This document shows positions 51,592 to 60,354 of a stretch of 64,000 bases of DNA, piece after piece. The DNA lies in contig NZ_OZ245754.1 of assembly GCF_965227365.1 (NCBI RefSeq), forward strand, positions 310,001 through 374,000, in the 5' to 3' direction. Numbering within the stretch: the first letter of the stretch is position 1; each line of letters starts with the position of its first letter. Position numbers and translations under genes: made by a program. The stretch is from Hwanghaeella sp965227365 (lineage in GTDB: Bacteria; Pseudomonadota; Alphaproteobacteria; UBA8366; Aestuariispiraceae). A model generated the notes under the pieces. The model saw only the letters and a list, made by a program, of their open reading frames with translations, did no database searches and had not been told where the DNA came from.

Positions 51592-52569
51592 TTACATCAA
51601 GCCGAGTTCCTTGTATGCCTTCTCGGCACCCGGATGCAGAGGCGCGGAAAGGCCGTTCTTGACCATCGCCTTGGCGTCCAGATGGGAGAATGCCGGATGC
51701 AGTTTCCGGAAGTCATCCAGGTTTTCCATCACGGCTTTTGCGACAACATAGACGACATCGTCAGAGACATTCGCGGAGGTCACGAAGGTCGCGCCAACAC
51801 CGAAGGTCGGAATGTCATCCGGGTTGCCGCGATACATGCCGCCCGGAATGGTGGCCGGAGCATAGAACGGATTGTCGGCGATCAGTTTCTTCGTCGCCGC
51901 ATTGTCGACCGACGCGAAGACGACATCGCAGGTGGTCGCCGCCTCGGTGTTCAGAGCAGCCGGGTTGCCGACGGCCCAGAAGAAGGCGTCGATCTTGTTA
52001 TCGCAGAGCGCGGCCGGCGTTTCAGCCGACTTCAACTGTGAAGCCAAGGCCAGATCGTCATTGGTTTTGCCCATCGCACCCCAGATGACGTTCCAGGTCG
52101 CTTCCGTGCCGGAACCGGGGTTGCCGATGTTGACGCGCTTGCCGACAAGATCGTCGATGCTCTTGATGCCCGAGTCCTTGCGGGCAACGATGCTGATCGG
52201 CTCCGGATGGACGGAGAAGACCGCGCGGAGCTCCTTGAACGGGCCCTGGTCTTCGAATTTAGAGGAACCATGATAGGCATGGAACTGCCAATCGGATTGG
52301 GCTACGCCGAATTCCAGTTCACCAGCGCGAATGGTGTTGATGTTGTAAACCGATCCCCCGGTCGACTCGACGGAGCAGCGGATGCCGTGTTCCTTGCGCC
52401 CACGGTTCACCAACCGGCAAATCGCGCCGCCGGTCGGATAATACACGCCGGTAACGCCGCCGGTGCCGATGGAAATGAACTGCTGTTCGGCAGCTTCCGA
52501 ATTGGAAACCGCGCCGAGCGTCAGTGCGACGGCTGCCGCCGCTCCGAGTGCTCCGAATTTCTTAAGCAT
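51592..52569 (-). CDS. TAXI-family TRAP transporter solute-binding protein
   Basis: A 325-residue periplasmic protein. The signal peptide is LKKFGALGAAAAVALTLGA with cleavage near SEAAE. The TAXI signature ISIGTGGVTGVYYPTGGAICRLV is complete, followed by the substrate region ESTGGSVYNINTIRAGELEFGVAQSD. TAXI proteins bind glutamate, other dicarboxylates or unknown organic acids and deliver them to the fused TRAP permease. ATG 52569 follows GGGAG by 7-8 bases; codons further upstream are open but do not give a signal peptide. It is the first gene of the operon with the permease and the Usp protein. Confidence 0.92.
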   Translation of the reverse strand: MLKKFGALGAAAAVALTLGAVSNSEAAEQQFISIGTGGVTGVYYPTGGAICRLVNRGRKEHGIRCSVESTGGSVYNINTIRAGELEFGVAQSDWQFHAYHGSSKFEDQGPFKELRAVFSVHPEPISIVARKDSGIKSIDDLVGKRVNIGNPGSGTEATWNVIWGAMGKTNDDLALASQLKSAETPAALCDNKIDAFFWAVGNPAALNTEAATTCDVVFASVDNAATKKLIADNPFYAPATIPGGMYRGNPDDIPTFGVGATFVTSANVSDDVVYVVAKAVMENLDDFRKLHPAFSHLDAKAMVKNGLSAPLHPGAEKAYKELGLM

Positions 52570-53093
52570 TTTGGTACTCCCTTCCTCGTTCAGAAATGCT
52601 GATGGTCGATGTAGGCAGGTCTGCCTATACGACCGATCGGCCGGCCGGGAAGCCGGCTGAACCCTGATGAACGGCTGGTTTGCCCAACCGTTCTGCGAAA
52701 TCTTCATGGGTGTGGGCGCGGCATGGCCATGTCAGCCGCCCGGGAAAGGCGGATAAACAGGTTGCGGCGTCCTTAAAGTCTCCCCGACCGGGTTCGGTTG
52801 GGGGGCTGCAGTCCGTGTCTTGGACGCGGACAATGCGCGAAGCATCAATCCACAGTTGCTTGGGATTGCTCACTCCCAAAGAACCACTCCACTGTTCCGA
52901 CGACATTATTATGCATCGGTTCGTATTATTGTAGGGGCGAACTATGAACCGCTCATATGCGGGCAGTCAATGCCGGGAAGCAGGTCGTCCGGGTTCCCGG
53001 CAGCCGTTATCGCCAGTCGTCTGGTCTACCGAACCGGTTCGGCTTCTTCATCGGTTGAAAAGAGAAACGGTATCGATCCAGACTTCTGCGATA
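52570..53093. other. Non-coding gap between TAXI-TRAP operon and aminotransferase gene
   Basis: No gene is supported on either strand; short open frames here lack start signals and recognisable composition. It must hold the TAXI operon promoter (minus). An AT-rich segment near 52900-52935 (ATTATTATG, GTATTATTGTAG) is the best location, but no clean -35/-10 pair was found. A perfect 14-bp palindrome CCGAACCGGTTCGG lies at 53029-53042, just after the aminotransferase stop. Confidence 0.4.
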
Positions 53094-54434
53094 TTAAGCG
53101 ACCAGCCCGGCTTCCGCGAAGGACGCATCCATCGCGTCACCCAATTTGCCGACGATTTCTTCAATGTGACTGTCATCGATGATAAAGGGCGGCGCGAGCA
53201 GGATGTGACTGCCGCGCTTGCCATCGATGGTTCCGCCGCCAGGATAGCACATCAGGCCGCGTTCCATAGCGTTTCTCTTGATCTTGGCGTGGATCTGTAT
53301 CGATGCATCGACCGGTTCTTTCGTGCCGCGGTCGGCGACGATTTCAAGCGCCCTGAAAAGACCGCGTCCCCGGATGTCGCCGACAAAGGGATGGTTGCCA
53401 AAGCGCGCTTTCAAGGCATCGAACAGTTTTTCGCCCTTGTCGCGAACGTTTGTCAGCAGGTCTTCCTCTTCGATGACCTGTTGAACGGCCAGGGCCGCAG
53501 CACACGCCGTAGGGTGACCCATATAGGTGTGCCCATGTTGGAAGAAGCCGGATCCGTCCCGGATCGTATCGTAGATCTTCCCGGTACACAGCATGGCGCC
53601 GATCGGCTGGTATCCGCCGCCCAGGCCTTTCGCTATAGCGGCAATATCCGGGGCAACGCCATCCTGCTCGCAAGCGAACAGCGTGCCGGTCCGGCCCATC
53701 CCGCACATGACTTCGTCCAGGATCAACAAGATGCCGTGCCGGTCGCAGATTTCACGGATACGCTTGAGATAACCTGCGGTCGGCGCCAGCGCCCCCGCCG
53801 TTGCGCCGACCACGGTTTCCGCGACAAAACCGATCACCGTCTCCGGTCCCAATTGCCGGATGCGCTCATCCAACTCGTCGGCAATGCGAAGCCCATAGTC
53901 TTCAGGCGTCTCGTCCGGCCGCTGATCCCGATAGGCGTAGCAGGGGGGGACATAGTTGGAATCGATCAGGATCGGGCTGAACTGTTCCCTGCGCCACATA
54001 TTGCCGCCAACGGCCAATGCGCCCAGCGTATTACCGTGATAGCTTTGGCGCCGGGCGATGAAATGGCGGCGTTCGGGTTCGCCCTTTTCGATGAAGAATT
54101 GCCGGCCGAGTTTCAAGGCTGCCTCCATCGCCTCGGACCCGCCTGAAACCATATAGACGTATTGCAGATCGCCGGGGGCCCGGGCGATCAGGTGATCGCT
54201 GAGTTCCTCAAGGGCGGAATTGGTGAAGAAACCCGTATGGGCGTAAGCCAGTTGATCGACTTGATCCTTGATCGCCTGAATGACCTTCGGGTGACTGTGT
54301 CCCAAGCAGGAGACCGCCGCGCCGCCGGACGCGTCCAGGTACCGTTTGCCTTCCGTGTCGATGACATAAACACCGTCGCCCTTGGCCGCAATTGGAAGGC
54401 TGCCTTTCGAGGACCTGTGGAAAACATGCGACAT
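53094..54434 (-). CDS. Class III PLP-dependent aminotransferase
   Basis: A 446-residue omega-aminotransferase-type enzyme. The N-terminal part has YLDASGGAAVSCLGHSHP, the cofactor phosphate site is MVSGGSEAMEAALKL, the PLP ring Asp is in ILLILDEVMCGMGRTG, and the Schiff-base Lys is in AIAKGLGGGYQPIGAM. Length and motifs fit enzymes annotated as aspartate aminotransferase family or omega-amino-acid:pyruvate transaminases; the real amine donor is unknown. It follows the Mla-like lipoprotein gene by 41 bases on the same strand but is probably functionally separate. Confidence 0.88.
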   Translation of the reverse strand: MSHVFHRSSKGSLPIAAKGDGVYVIDTEGKRYLDASGGAAVSCLGHSHPKVIQAIKDQVDQLAYAHTGFFTNSALEELSDHLIARAPGDLQYVYMVSGGSEAMEAALKLGRQFFIEKGEPERRHFIARRQSYHGNTLGALAVGGNMWRREQFSPILIDSNYVPPCYAYRDQRPDETPEDYGLRIADELDERIRQLGPETVIGFVAETVVGATAGALAPTAGYLKRIREICDRHGILLILDEVMCGMGRTGTLFACEQDGVAPDIAAIAKGLGGGYQPIGAMLCTGKIYDTIRDGSGFFQHGHTYMGHPTACAAALAVQQVIEEEDLLTNVRDKGEKLFDALKARFGNHPFVGDIRGRGLFRALEIVADRGTKEPVDASIQIHAKIKRNAMERGLMCYPGGGTIDGKRGSHILLAPPFIIDDSHIEEIVGKLGDAMDASFAEAGLVA

Positions 54435-54475
54435 GACCGTCTACTCCTCACGCGGGCTATGCTTCAGGCTCGCGG

Positions 54476-55144
54476 CTAATTCTGATGGTGTTTCTCACCT
54501 TCGGTGATGGCCCAGGAAACAATGCGCTTCAAGGATTTGCCCAAAGCCAGATCGAAAGCCTTCACGATCGATACAAGCTCAGGCCCTTCGGCGGGAATCA
54601 AATAGTCGTATGTCACGGAAGCCACAATCGTTCGCGACGGCATTTGCACCAGCTTCGCGTTGATCCTGGTGCGGACATCCGGCGGAGTGCCTTCGGCTTT
54701 GCCTTCGTATTCCGCCTGGAACTCGCGCAGCTCCGTCGCCAGAATGAAATCGGCCCGCAGTCCGACTGCCTGGCGACCGACCGAAACGATTTTCTGCGAG
54801 TTTTCGAAGGATTCGATCAGCAACCGCTGCACCATCTTAGGCGCGGCATCCGTCCAGGCGGCATTCGCGAAATACTGCAGTTCAATCTGGCTTTGGCGAA
54901 GTGCTATTCGTGACGAATTCAGGCCCGCCGCCGCGATGGGTGAGTCGATCAGCAACTGCCAATTCACAACCGGCAGGTCTTCGTCGAACGTGCTTTTCGG
55001 GGAAAGAACGAAGATACGGGGTGGTGTCCCGGATCCCGGCAGTTTCAGGGCGCATCCCGTCAGCAAGACGGCGGCGGCGCAAAGAAGTGCCGCCGTCCGT
55101 GCGAAACGGCGTCTGCCGGTTTGGCGTATGCCAGACTTGCTCAT
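54476..55144 (-). CDS. ABC-type transport auxiliary lipoprotein (PqiC-like)
   Basis: A 222-residue outer-membrane-type lipoprotein: Arg-rich N-terminus, hydrophobic stretch and lipobox AAAVLLTGC, then IFVLSPKSTFDEDLPVVNWQ and the FANAAWTDAAPKMVQRLLI segment characteristic of the PqiC/ABC-type transport auxiliary lipoprotein family. It is encoded after mlaE, mlaF and mlaD in one minus-strand operon, 40 bases after the MlaD gene, and would pass lipid between the MCE protein and the outer membrane. ATG 55144 follows GGGGAG by 6 bases. Confidence 0.85.
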   Translation of the reverse strand: MSKSGIRQTGRRRFARTAALLCAAAVLLTGCALKLPGSGTPPRIFVLSPKSTFDEDLPVVNWQLLIDSPIAAAGLNSSRIALRQSQIELQYFANAAWTDAAPKMVQRLLIESFENSQKIVSVGRQAVGLRADFILATELREFQAEYEGKAEGTPPDVRTRINAKLVQMPSRTIVASVTYDYLIPAEGPELVSIVKAFDLALGKSLKRIVSWAITEGEKHHQN

Positions 55145-55184
55145 TACATTCTCCCCACCAACCATTCGCACATCGACGACCGGA

Positions 55185-56318
55185 TCAATTCGCCTGGAAC
55201 CCTTCCGATTGATCGCCGAAGAGGAAACGCGCCGGATCGCGCTCCAACTCGTTTGAAATCCTCGTCAGGACCTGGATCAGGATCCTCGATTCCGCGATCA
55301 ACTGGGTGAATTCGTACAAACCCGTATTCGCGAATTCGCTCAACGATTCGTCGTTCTCGTCGATCAATTCCGACGCCTCTTTCGCGGCGTTGCCGATATT
55401 TCGCGCGGCGTAACGAAGGTCCTCGGCGATCTTGTTGAATTCCCCCATGGAAATTGTCGCGGATTTCGCCAGCGGACCGACATGAGGGCGCAGATCGTTC
55501 ACGAGCCCCTCAGCCTTTTCCATCGTCCTGCCGGTCTGTTGCAGGACTGGTATGCCGGTGTTCACCAGGGCTTCGGATTCCACGACCAGCGCATCCACGT
55601 CAACCAAGGTCTTTTCCGCCAGGGCGGCGATGGATTCGCTCCTCTCGGCAAAAGCGCCGATCAGTGTTTCTGCTTCCTTTGCGGTCGCCTTCACTTGGCT
55701 CAGCGTGTCGCCGCCTTCCCGTACAAGCCGCTGGATATCGGTGGAACTTTCCGCCAATGCGCCGGTGAATTGCGTCAGATTGGTCAGGATCTGTGTGACG
55801 TTGCGCTGGTTCGCGGTGCTCAGGATCTCGTTCGCGCGGTCGACCAGCCCGATGAAACGGTTCAGCAGTTCCGGCGCTTTCTCGAAAAGCTCCTCGATCT
55901 GGGAGGGGGTAGACGGAATTACCGGGTATCGCTCGCCCGGTTTCGCTCGCAAGGACGGGGCGTCGTTCGTGCCGCCGGCCAGTTGAACGAACGCCACACC
56001 GGTCAGTCCCTGGAATTCCAGGCTGGCCGACGCGTCTTCCTTGATCGGCGTATCGGAATTCACCTCGATCGTGACGCGGACCTGCTCCACATTGTCGGGA
56101 TTGATCTCCATCTGTGTCACGATGCCGACCGGTATGCCTCGGTAGCGGACCGGGTTCCCGGTCTTCAGGCCGGTCACCGTACCGTCGAAATAAATGTGGT
56201 AGCGCTGGTTTTCCGTGTCGAATTCAATATCGGCCAGCCACACCACCGCCATGACGATGCCGATGATGAAGGCCAGCACGAATGCGCCGACGATGGTATA
56301 ACTCGCCCGGGTCTCCAT
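55185..56318 (-). CDS. MlaD-type MCE-domain protein
   Basis: A 377-residue single-pass protein. The N-terminal anchor is YTIVGAFVLAFIIGIVMAVVWL, the MCE domain covers about residues 38-120 (YFDGTVTGLKTGNPVRYRGI and GLTGVAFVQLAGG), and a long helical, coiled-coil-like region follows (SIAALAEKTLVDVDALVVES). It would assemble as a hexamer in the periplasm and carry phospholipids between membranes. It is longer than E. coli MlaD (about 180), as usual for alphaproteobacterial versions whose helices extend across the periplasm. It is encoded between the MlaF gene and the PqiC-like lipoprotein gene. Confidence 0.92.
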   Translation of the reverse strand: METRASYTIVGAFVLAFIIGIVMAVVWLADIEFDTENQRYHIYFDGTVTGLKTGNPVRYRGIPVGIVTQMEINPDNVEQVRVTIEVNSDTPIKEDASASLEFQGLTGVAFVQLAGGTNDAPSLRAKPGERYPVIPSTPSQIEELFEKAPELLNRFIGLVDRANEILSTANQRNVTQILTNLTQFTGALAESSTDIQRLVREGGDTLSQVKATAKEAETLIGAFAERSESIAALAEKTLVDVDALVVESEALVNTGIPVLQQTGRTMEKAEGLVNDLRPHVGPLAKSATISMGEFNKIAEDLRYAARNIGNAAKEASELIDENDESLSEFANTGLYEFTQLIAESRILIQVLTRISNELERDPARFLFGDQSEGFQAN

Positions 56319-56379
56319 CTATCCTGTCACTCCCCAGCACAATTGCGGCATATCCCTAACGACCATGGTCCGCCTCCCC

Positions 56380-57207
56380 TCAAGCGGACACGCGGGATGC
56401 TTTCGCATCCAGCGCGGCGCGTGCCCTCGGCCCATGGAAATACTCGTGCAGCCAAGGGTCATCGTCGCGCATATGTTCCGCCATCGTAGCAACCCGCACC
56501 TTCTTGTCTATAAGCGCGGCAATCCGGTCACAGATGGCCGCCAGGCTGTCCAGGTCGTGGGTCACCATGAAAACCGTCAATCCCAGACTTTTTTGAAGCG
56601 ATAGGATCAATTGATCGAAAGCGGCCGCGCCGATCGGGTCCAGGCCGGCGGTCGGTTCATCCAGAAAGACGATCTCGGGGTCCAGCGACAGTGCACGCGC
56701 AAGTCCGGCGCGTTTGCGCATGCCGCCGGAAAGTTCACTCGGATACTTGCCGGCCGCATCGGGCGGCAGGCCCACCATGGCGATCTTCAACTCGGCGAGC
56801 TCGTCCATCAGACGCTGCGTCAGGTCCGTATGTTCACGCATCGGCACCTGGATGTTTTCCGCGACGGTCAGAGACGAGAACAGCGCGCCGTCCTGAAACA
56901 GGACCCCAGTCCTTGTTCGCAAGGCTTCCTTCGCATCGTCGCTCAAGGCCAGGACGTCCTCGCCCAGTAGTTCTATGTTGCCTGCTGCCGGTCGCTGCAG
57001 GCCGACGATCGTGCGCAATAGAACCGACTTTCCCGTTCCCGACCCGCCGACAACGCCGAGTACCTCGCCTTTGGCGACGTCCAGGTCCAGGTTGTCGTGA
57101 ATCACCTGATTGCCGAACTGGGTGCGCAGCCCACGAATTCGGATGACGGACTCGTTCAAGCTGTTTGAGGCGTTTCGCGGCGCTGCGATGGCTGTCGTAT
57201 CGGTCAT
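56380..57207 (-). CDS. MlaF-type lipid transport ATPase
   Basis: A 275-residue ABC ATPase. The Walker A motif is GGSGTGKSV, the signature is LSGGMRKR (the MlaF version, with Met-Arg), Walker B is IVFLDEPTAGLD, and the switch region is VFMVTHDLDSLAA. An additional ordered tail of about 30 residues (DDPWLHEYFHGPRARAAL) is typical of MlaF and helps regulate the complex. The gene follows the STAS-MlaE gene by 8 bases and precedes the MlaD gene by 61 bases. Confidence 0.93.
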   Translation of the reverse strand: MTDTTAIAAPRNASNSLNESVIRIRGLRTQFGNQVIHDNLDLDVAKGEVLGVVGGSGTGKSVLLRTIVGLQRPAAGNIELLGEDVLALSDDAKEALRTRTGVLFQDGALFSSLTVAENIQVPMREHTDLTQRLMDELAELKIAMVGLPPDAAGKYPSELSGGMRKRAGLARALSLDPEIVFLDEPTAGLDPIGAAAFDQLILSLQKSLGLTVFMVTHDLDSLAAICDRIAALIDKKVRVATMAEHMRDDDPWLHEYFHGPRARAALDAKASRVSA

Positions 57208-57215
57208 CGTTTCCC

Positions 57216-58385
57216 CTAGATGCCCAGCACGGAGAACATGACCGCGAAGCCCGCCGTTGCCACGATCACCAGGAATATGGATTCGACCACCGAGGTCGTT
57301 GTCTGCTTGCCGACGCTTTCGGCGCTGCGCTGTACCTTAAAGCCTTCGAAACAGCCGACCACCGCGATGATATAGGCGTGAACCGGCGCCTTCACCATGC
57401 CGACCATAAAGGTCTTAAGGTTCACCGCTTCCTTCAATTGCTGCACGAATTGAAGGGGCGTCATATCCAGCACCAGCATCGTCATCATGCCGCCGCCGAG
57501 CAATCCCATTATATCCGCCCAGAAGGCCAGGAAGGGCAGGGTGACGACCAGGGCGAGGACGCGTGGTAATACCAGGACCTCGACAGGGTCCAGCCCCAGG
57601 GTACGCAAGGCGTCGAGTTCCTCGTTCACCTTCATCGTCCCGATTTCCGCGGTAAAGGCGGATCCAGATCGGCCGGCGATCACGATGGCGGTAATCAGGA
57701 CGCCTGCCTCACGCAGGACGAAGATGCCGAGCACGTTCACGGTGAAGACGTCCAAGCCATAGGCACGGAACTGATCGGCCATCAGATAGGCGAGGGTTAC
57801 GCCGATCAGGAAGGACAGCAGACCGATGATCGGGATCGCACGAAGTCCGGTCAATTCCAACTGATTGACGAAGGAGATCGGTCTCAGTCGAGCCGGATTT
57901 CTCAACGCGCGAAAAAAGGAAATCGTGACCATGCCGACGAAGTTCGTCAGCTCCCGCCCTTTGGAAAGCGCCGCTATCGTAGCTTCGCCGGTAATTTCCA
58001 ACAGACGCAGGAGGCTTGTCGGTTTCGAGTGAATAGTGTCATCGGGTTCGGCGACCGCGCCTTCCACCAGATGCATCAGAGGCGCGTGCTGTTCCTTAAG
58101 GTTCTCCAGAACCGGAACTGCACCCTTTTTCTTGAGATCGACCATCAATCCATGGATCAGCCAGGCACCGGAGGTGTCCATTACGGCCACCTGCCCAAGG
58201 TCGATTGTCGTCTGTCCGTGGGTCGGCAGGGGTAATGCGGCGATCTGCCGGCTCAAAGTCGCGGCGGTGGGAACGGACCAGACGCCCGACAGAGTCAGGG
58301 CAGGGTTGCCGCCCCGATCCTGAATCTCGATCGAACCGGCCCTGTCACGGTGGCCGTCCGTGCCTGTGCGCTGCGTTTCGCTCAC
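57216..58385 (-). CDS. MlaE-type permease with N-terminal STAS domain
   Basis: A 389-residue fusion. Residues about 25-110 are a STAS domain (SGVWSVPTAATLSRQI, QVAVMDTSGAWLIHGL), the role played by the separate MlaB in E. coli. The rest is MlaE: FVGMVTISFFRALRNPARL, IGLLSFLIGVTLAYL, the conserved EIGTMKVNEELDALRTLGLDP coupling segment, and the last helices. It forms the inner-membrane channel of a Mla-type phospholipid transporter with MlaF and MlaD. GTG 58385 has GGGGGA 5 bases upstream; TTG 58388 is less likely. It is divergent from apt. Confidence 0.92.
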   Translation of the reverse strand: MSETQRTGTDGHRDRAGSIEIQDRGGNPALTLSGVWSVPTAATLSRQIAALPLPTHGQTTIDLGQVAVMDTSGAWLIHGLMVDLKKKGAVPVLENLKEQHAPLMHLVEGAVAEPDDTIHSKPTSLLRLLEITGEATIAALSKGRELTNFVGMVTISFFRALRNPARLRPISFVNQLELTGLRAIPIIGLLSFLIGVTLAYLMADQFRAYGLDVFTVNVLGIFVLREAGVLITAIVIAGRSGSAFTAEIGTMKVNEELDALRTLGLDPVEVLVLPRVLALVVTLPFLAFWADIMGLLGGGMMTMLVLDMTPLQFVQQLKEAVNLKTFMVGMVKAPVHAYIIAVVGCFEGFKVQRSAESVGKQTTTSVVESIFLVIVATAGFAVMFSVLGI

Positions 58386-58557
58386 CAAAATCCCCCGCGA
58401 TTGTTCTTGTCTCCGCTACCCCGAACCAGCAGAGAAACATTCGCCTTTTCCGTCACCCCGAATCCATATCTCAAGTCGCGTTGCTCGTCACGGCGGCTGT
58501 GATTAGGATAGCCCGTCATTTAGAGACTATGCCAGCATCGGTGGGGCCTGGAATACC

Positions 58558-59076
58558 ATGGATTTAAAAGAACACATTCGTACAATTCCGGATTTCCCGA
58601 AGCCGGGGATAGAATTCTACGATATTTCGACCCTTCTGGCGCATCCCAGGGCTTGGCGCGCATGCGTTCGCCGCTTGGCCGACGCGGTCGACGATATGCA
58701 GCCGGACGTACTGGTCGGTATTGAATCCCGGGGATTTCTGACGGCGGCGCCCCTGGCCCTGGAGCTTGGCCTCGGCTTCGTCATGGTTCGTAAAAAGGGA
58801 AAATTGCCGGGCGAGGTCGTTCGCTACGAATATGGCCTGGAATACGGAACCGACACGATCGAAATCCAAAAGGACGCCATCGAACCGGGGCAGCGCATCG
58901 TCATCCTGGATGACCTGTTGGCAACCGGCGGCACGCTGACGGCCTCGGCCGACCTATGCAAAAAAATGGGCGGGGATGTCCGCGGGGCGGTTTGCATAAT
59001 TGAACTCACCGACCTGAAAGGCCGGGACAAGATCAACATCCCGTTTACCAGCTTGCTGCAATATTCGGGCGCTTAA
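58558..59076 (+). CDS. apt: Adenine phosphoribosyltransferase
   Basis: A 172-residue type I phosphoribosyltransferase. The start MDLKEHIRTIPDFPKPGIEFYDI is canonical for Apt, GIESRGFL and VRKKGKLPG follow, and the PRPP-binding loop is VILDDLLATGGT. It makes AMP from adenine and PRPP for purine salvage. Length is normal. It converges on the amidase gene, with 18 bases between stops, and is divergent from the Mla operon. Confidence 0.95.
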   Translation: MDLKEHIRTIPDFPKPGIEFYDISTLLAHPRAWRACVRRLADAVDDMQPDVLVGIESRGFLTAAPLALELGLGFVMVRKKGKLPGEVVRYEYGLEYGTDTIEIQKDAIEPGQRIVILDDLLATGGTLTASADLCKKMGGDVRGAVCIIELTDLKGRDKINIPFTSLLQYSGA

Positions 59077-59094
59077 TCCCTGAATTTGGACCCC

Positions 59095-60297
59095 TCAGTG
59101 TAGCAAAGGGGCCAAACCCTTCACTGAAACGCCTGCTATTTTACCGGCCAGTTCCAACAGCAATTCGTCGCCGCCGGGGCCTGCGATCAGCGACAGGCCG
59201 ACCGGGCAGCCGTCAACCTGGCCGACTGGGATGTTGATCTGCGGCACCTTGCCGAGGCTGGCGATGCCGGTCATCTGCAGACACCGATACCGGAACGATT
59301 CCAAATTCTCCGCCGGTTGGCCGCGCAGAGGCGCAATGCCCGGAGCGGTCGGCAGGGCCATGAGGGTGCCGGGCTGCAGGATCGTACTTAACCGTTCTAT
59401 GATGTTGCTCCGTCCCTGATCGGCTTCGGCTTTTTCGGCATCGGTTATCGTGCGGACCCATTGCATGCGCTCCGCAATGCCCGGACCGAAGGTCGGGTTC
59501 ACATTTTCCACCCATTCCTTGTGTTGCCGCCAGATTTCCCAGCCCTGGATGACACGGAAATGAGGAAACCACGTCTCAATACCGTCGGGAACCAAGGTGA
59601 TCTCGTGGACGATTGGGGCAAACATGCGCATGCGTTCCGCAATCGGGCGCAATGCGTCCCGGATCTCCGGGTCGGCCAGTTCCCATACATCGACCGGTAC
59701 CAGCGTTTGCTGCAGAGCCGGCGGCTCGGCCCAATCGTCGAACAGGGTTTTCCCGATTACCTTCATTTGCGCCGGGTCGCGGGAGAACCAGCCGATCGTA
59801 TCGAAACTGGATGCAAGCGCCATCAGGCCTTGCAAAGGAATTCGGTCATGTGTCGGGCGAATTCCATAGATCCCGCAATAGCTCGCGGGGACTCGAACCG
59901 ATCCGCCCGTATCGGTCCCGAGTGAGAAGTCGCATAAATCCCCGGCGACCGCGGCTGCCGATCCGCTGCTGGATCCGCCCGGGATACGGCCTGGCGCGTT
60001 GACGTTTTCGGGCGTGCCGTAGAAATGGTTCTCACCATTCATGGAATAGGCAATCTCGTCCGTGTGCGTCTTGCCCACCAGGGTTGCGCCCGCAGCGAGC
60101 AGTTTCCCGATGACGGGCGCCGATTCGTCGTCCACGTCATGGGATGCCAGCCAATCCGGATTGCCGCATCCAGCCTTCGTGCCGACAACATGGTACAGAT
60201 CCTTGACGGCGAATTCGGTTCCGGCAAGCGGCCCCGATGCCCTGCCTTCGATGCGAATGTCGCAATGGTCCACGAATGCGCCCAGTCGGTCCGCCAT
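59095..60297 (-). CDS. Amidase-signature family enzyme
   Basis: A 400-residue amidase. The catalytic Lys is in FAVKDLYHVVG, the Gly/Ser-rich signature is PGGSSSGSAAAVAGD with the cis-Ser, and the nucleophile Ser is in LGTDTGGSVRVPASYCGIYG. A complete Lys-Ser-Ser triad is therefore visible. It is shorter than GatA (about 480) and lacks GatA's C-terminal features, so it is likely a free amidase, AtzF- or indole-acetamide-like. It follows the HlyD gene by 57 bases on the same strand; the grouping with T1SS genes may be chance. Confidence 0.88.
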   Translation of the reverse strand: MADRLGAFVDHCDIRIEGRASGPLAGTEFAVKDLYHVVGTKAGCGNPDWLASHDVDDESAPVIGKLLAAGATLVGKTHTDEIAYSMNGENHFYGTPENVNAPGRIPGGSSSGSAAAVAGDLCDFSLGTDTGGSVRVPASYCGIYGIRPTHDRIPLQGLMALASSFDTIGWFSRDPAQMKVIGKTLFDDWAEPPALQQTLVPVDVWELADPEIRDALRPIAERMRMFAPIVHEITLVPDGIETWFPHFRVIQGWEIWRQHKEWVENVNPTFGPGIAERMQWVRTITDAEKAEADQGRSNIIERLSTILQPGTLMALPTAPGIAPLRGQPAENLESFRYRCLQMTGIASLGKVPQINIPVGQVDGCPVGLSLIAGPGGDELLLELAGKIAGVSVKGLAPLLH

Positions 60298-60354
60298 TTT
60301 GGTTCGCCCCCGTTAAACGAATAAAATTGGTCGTGAGGAAAGATTGAGCCGGGC

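Noticed and set aside
53029..53042. CCGAACCGGTTCGG palindrome as a terminator of the aminotransferase gene
   Set aside because: The stem has no room for a loop and no U-tract follows on the minus strand.
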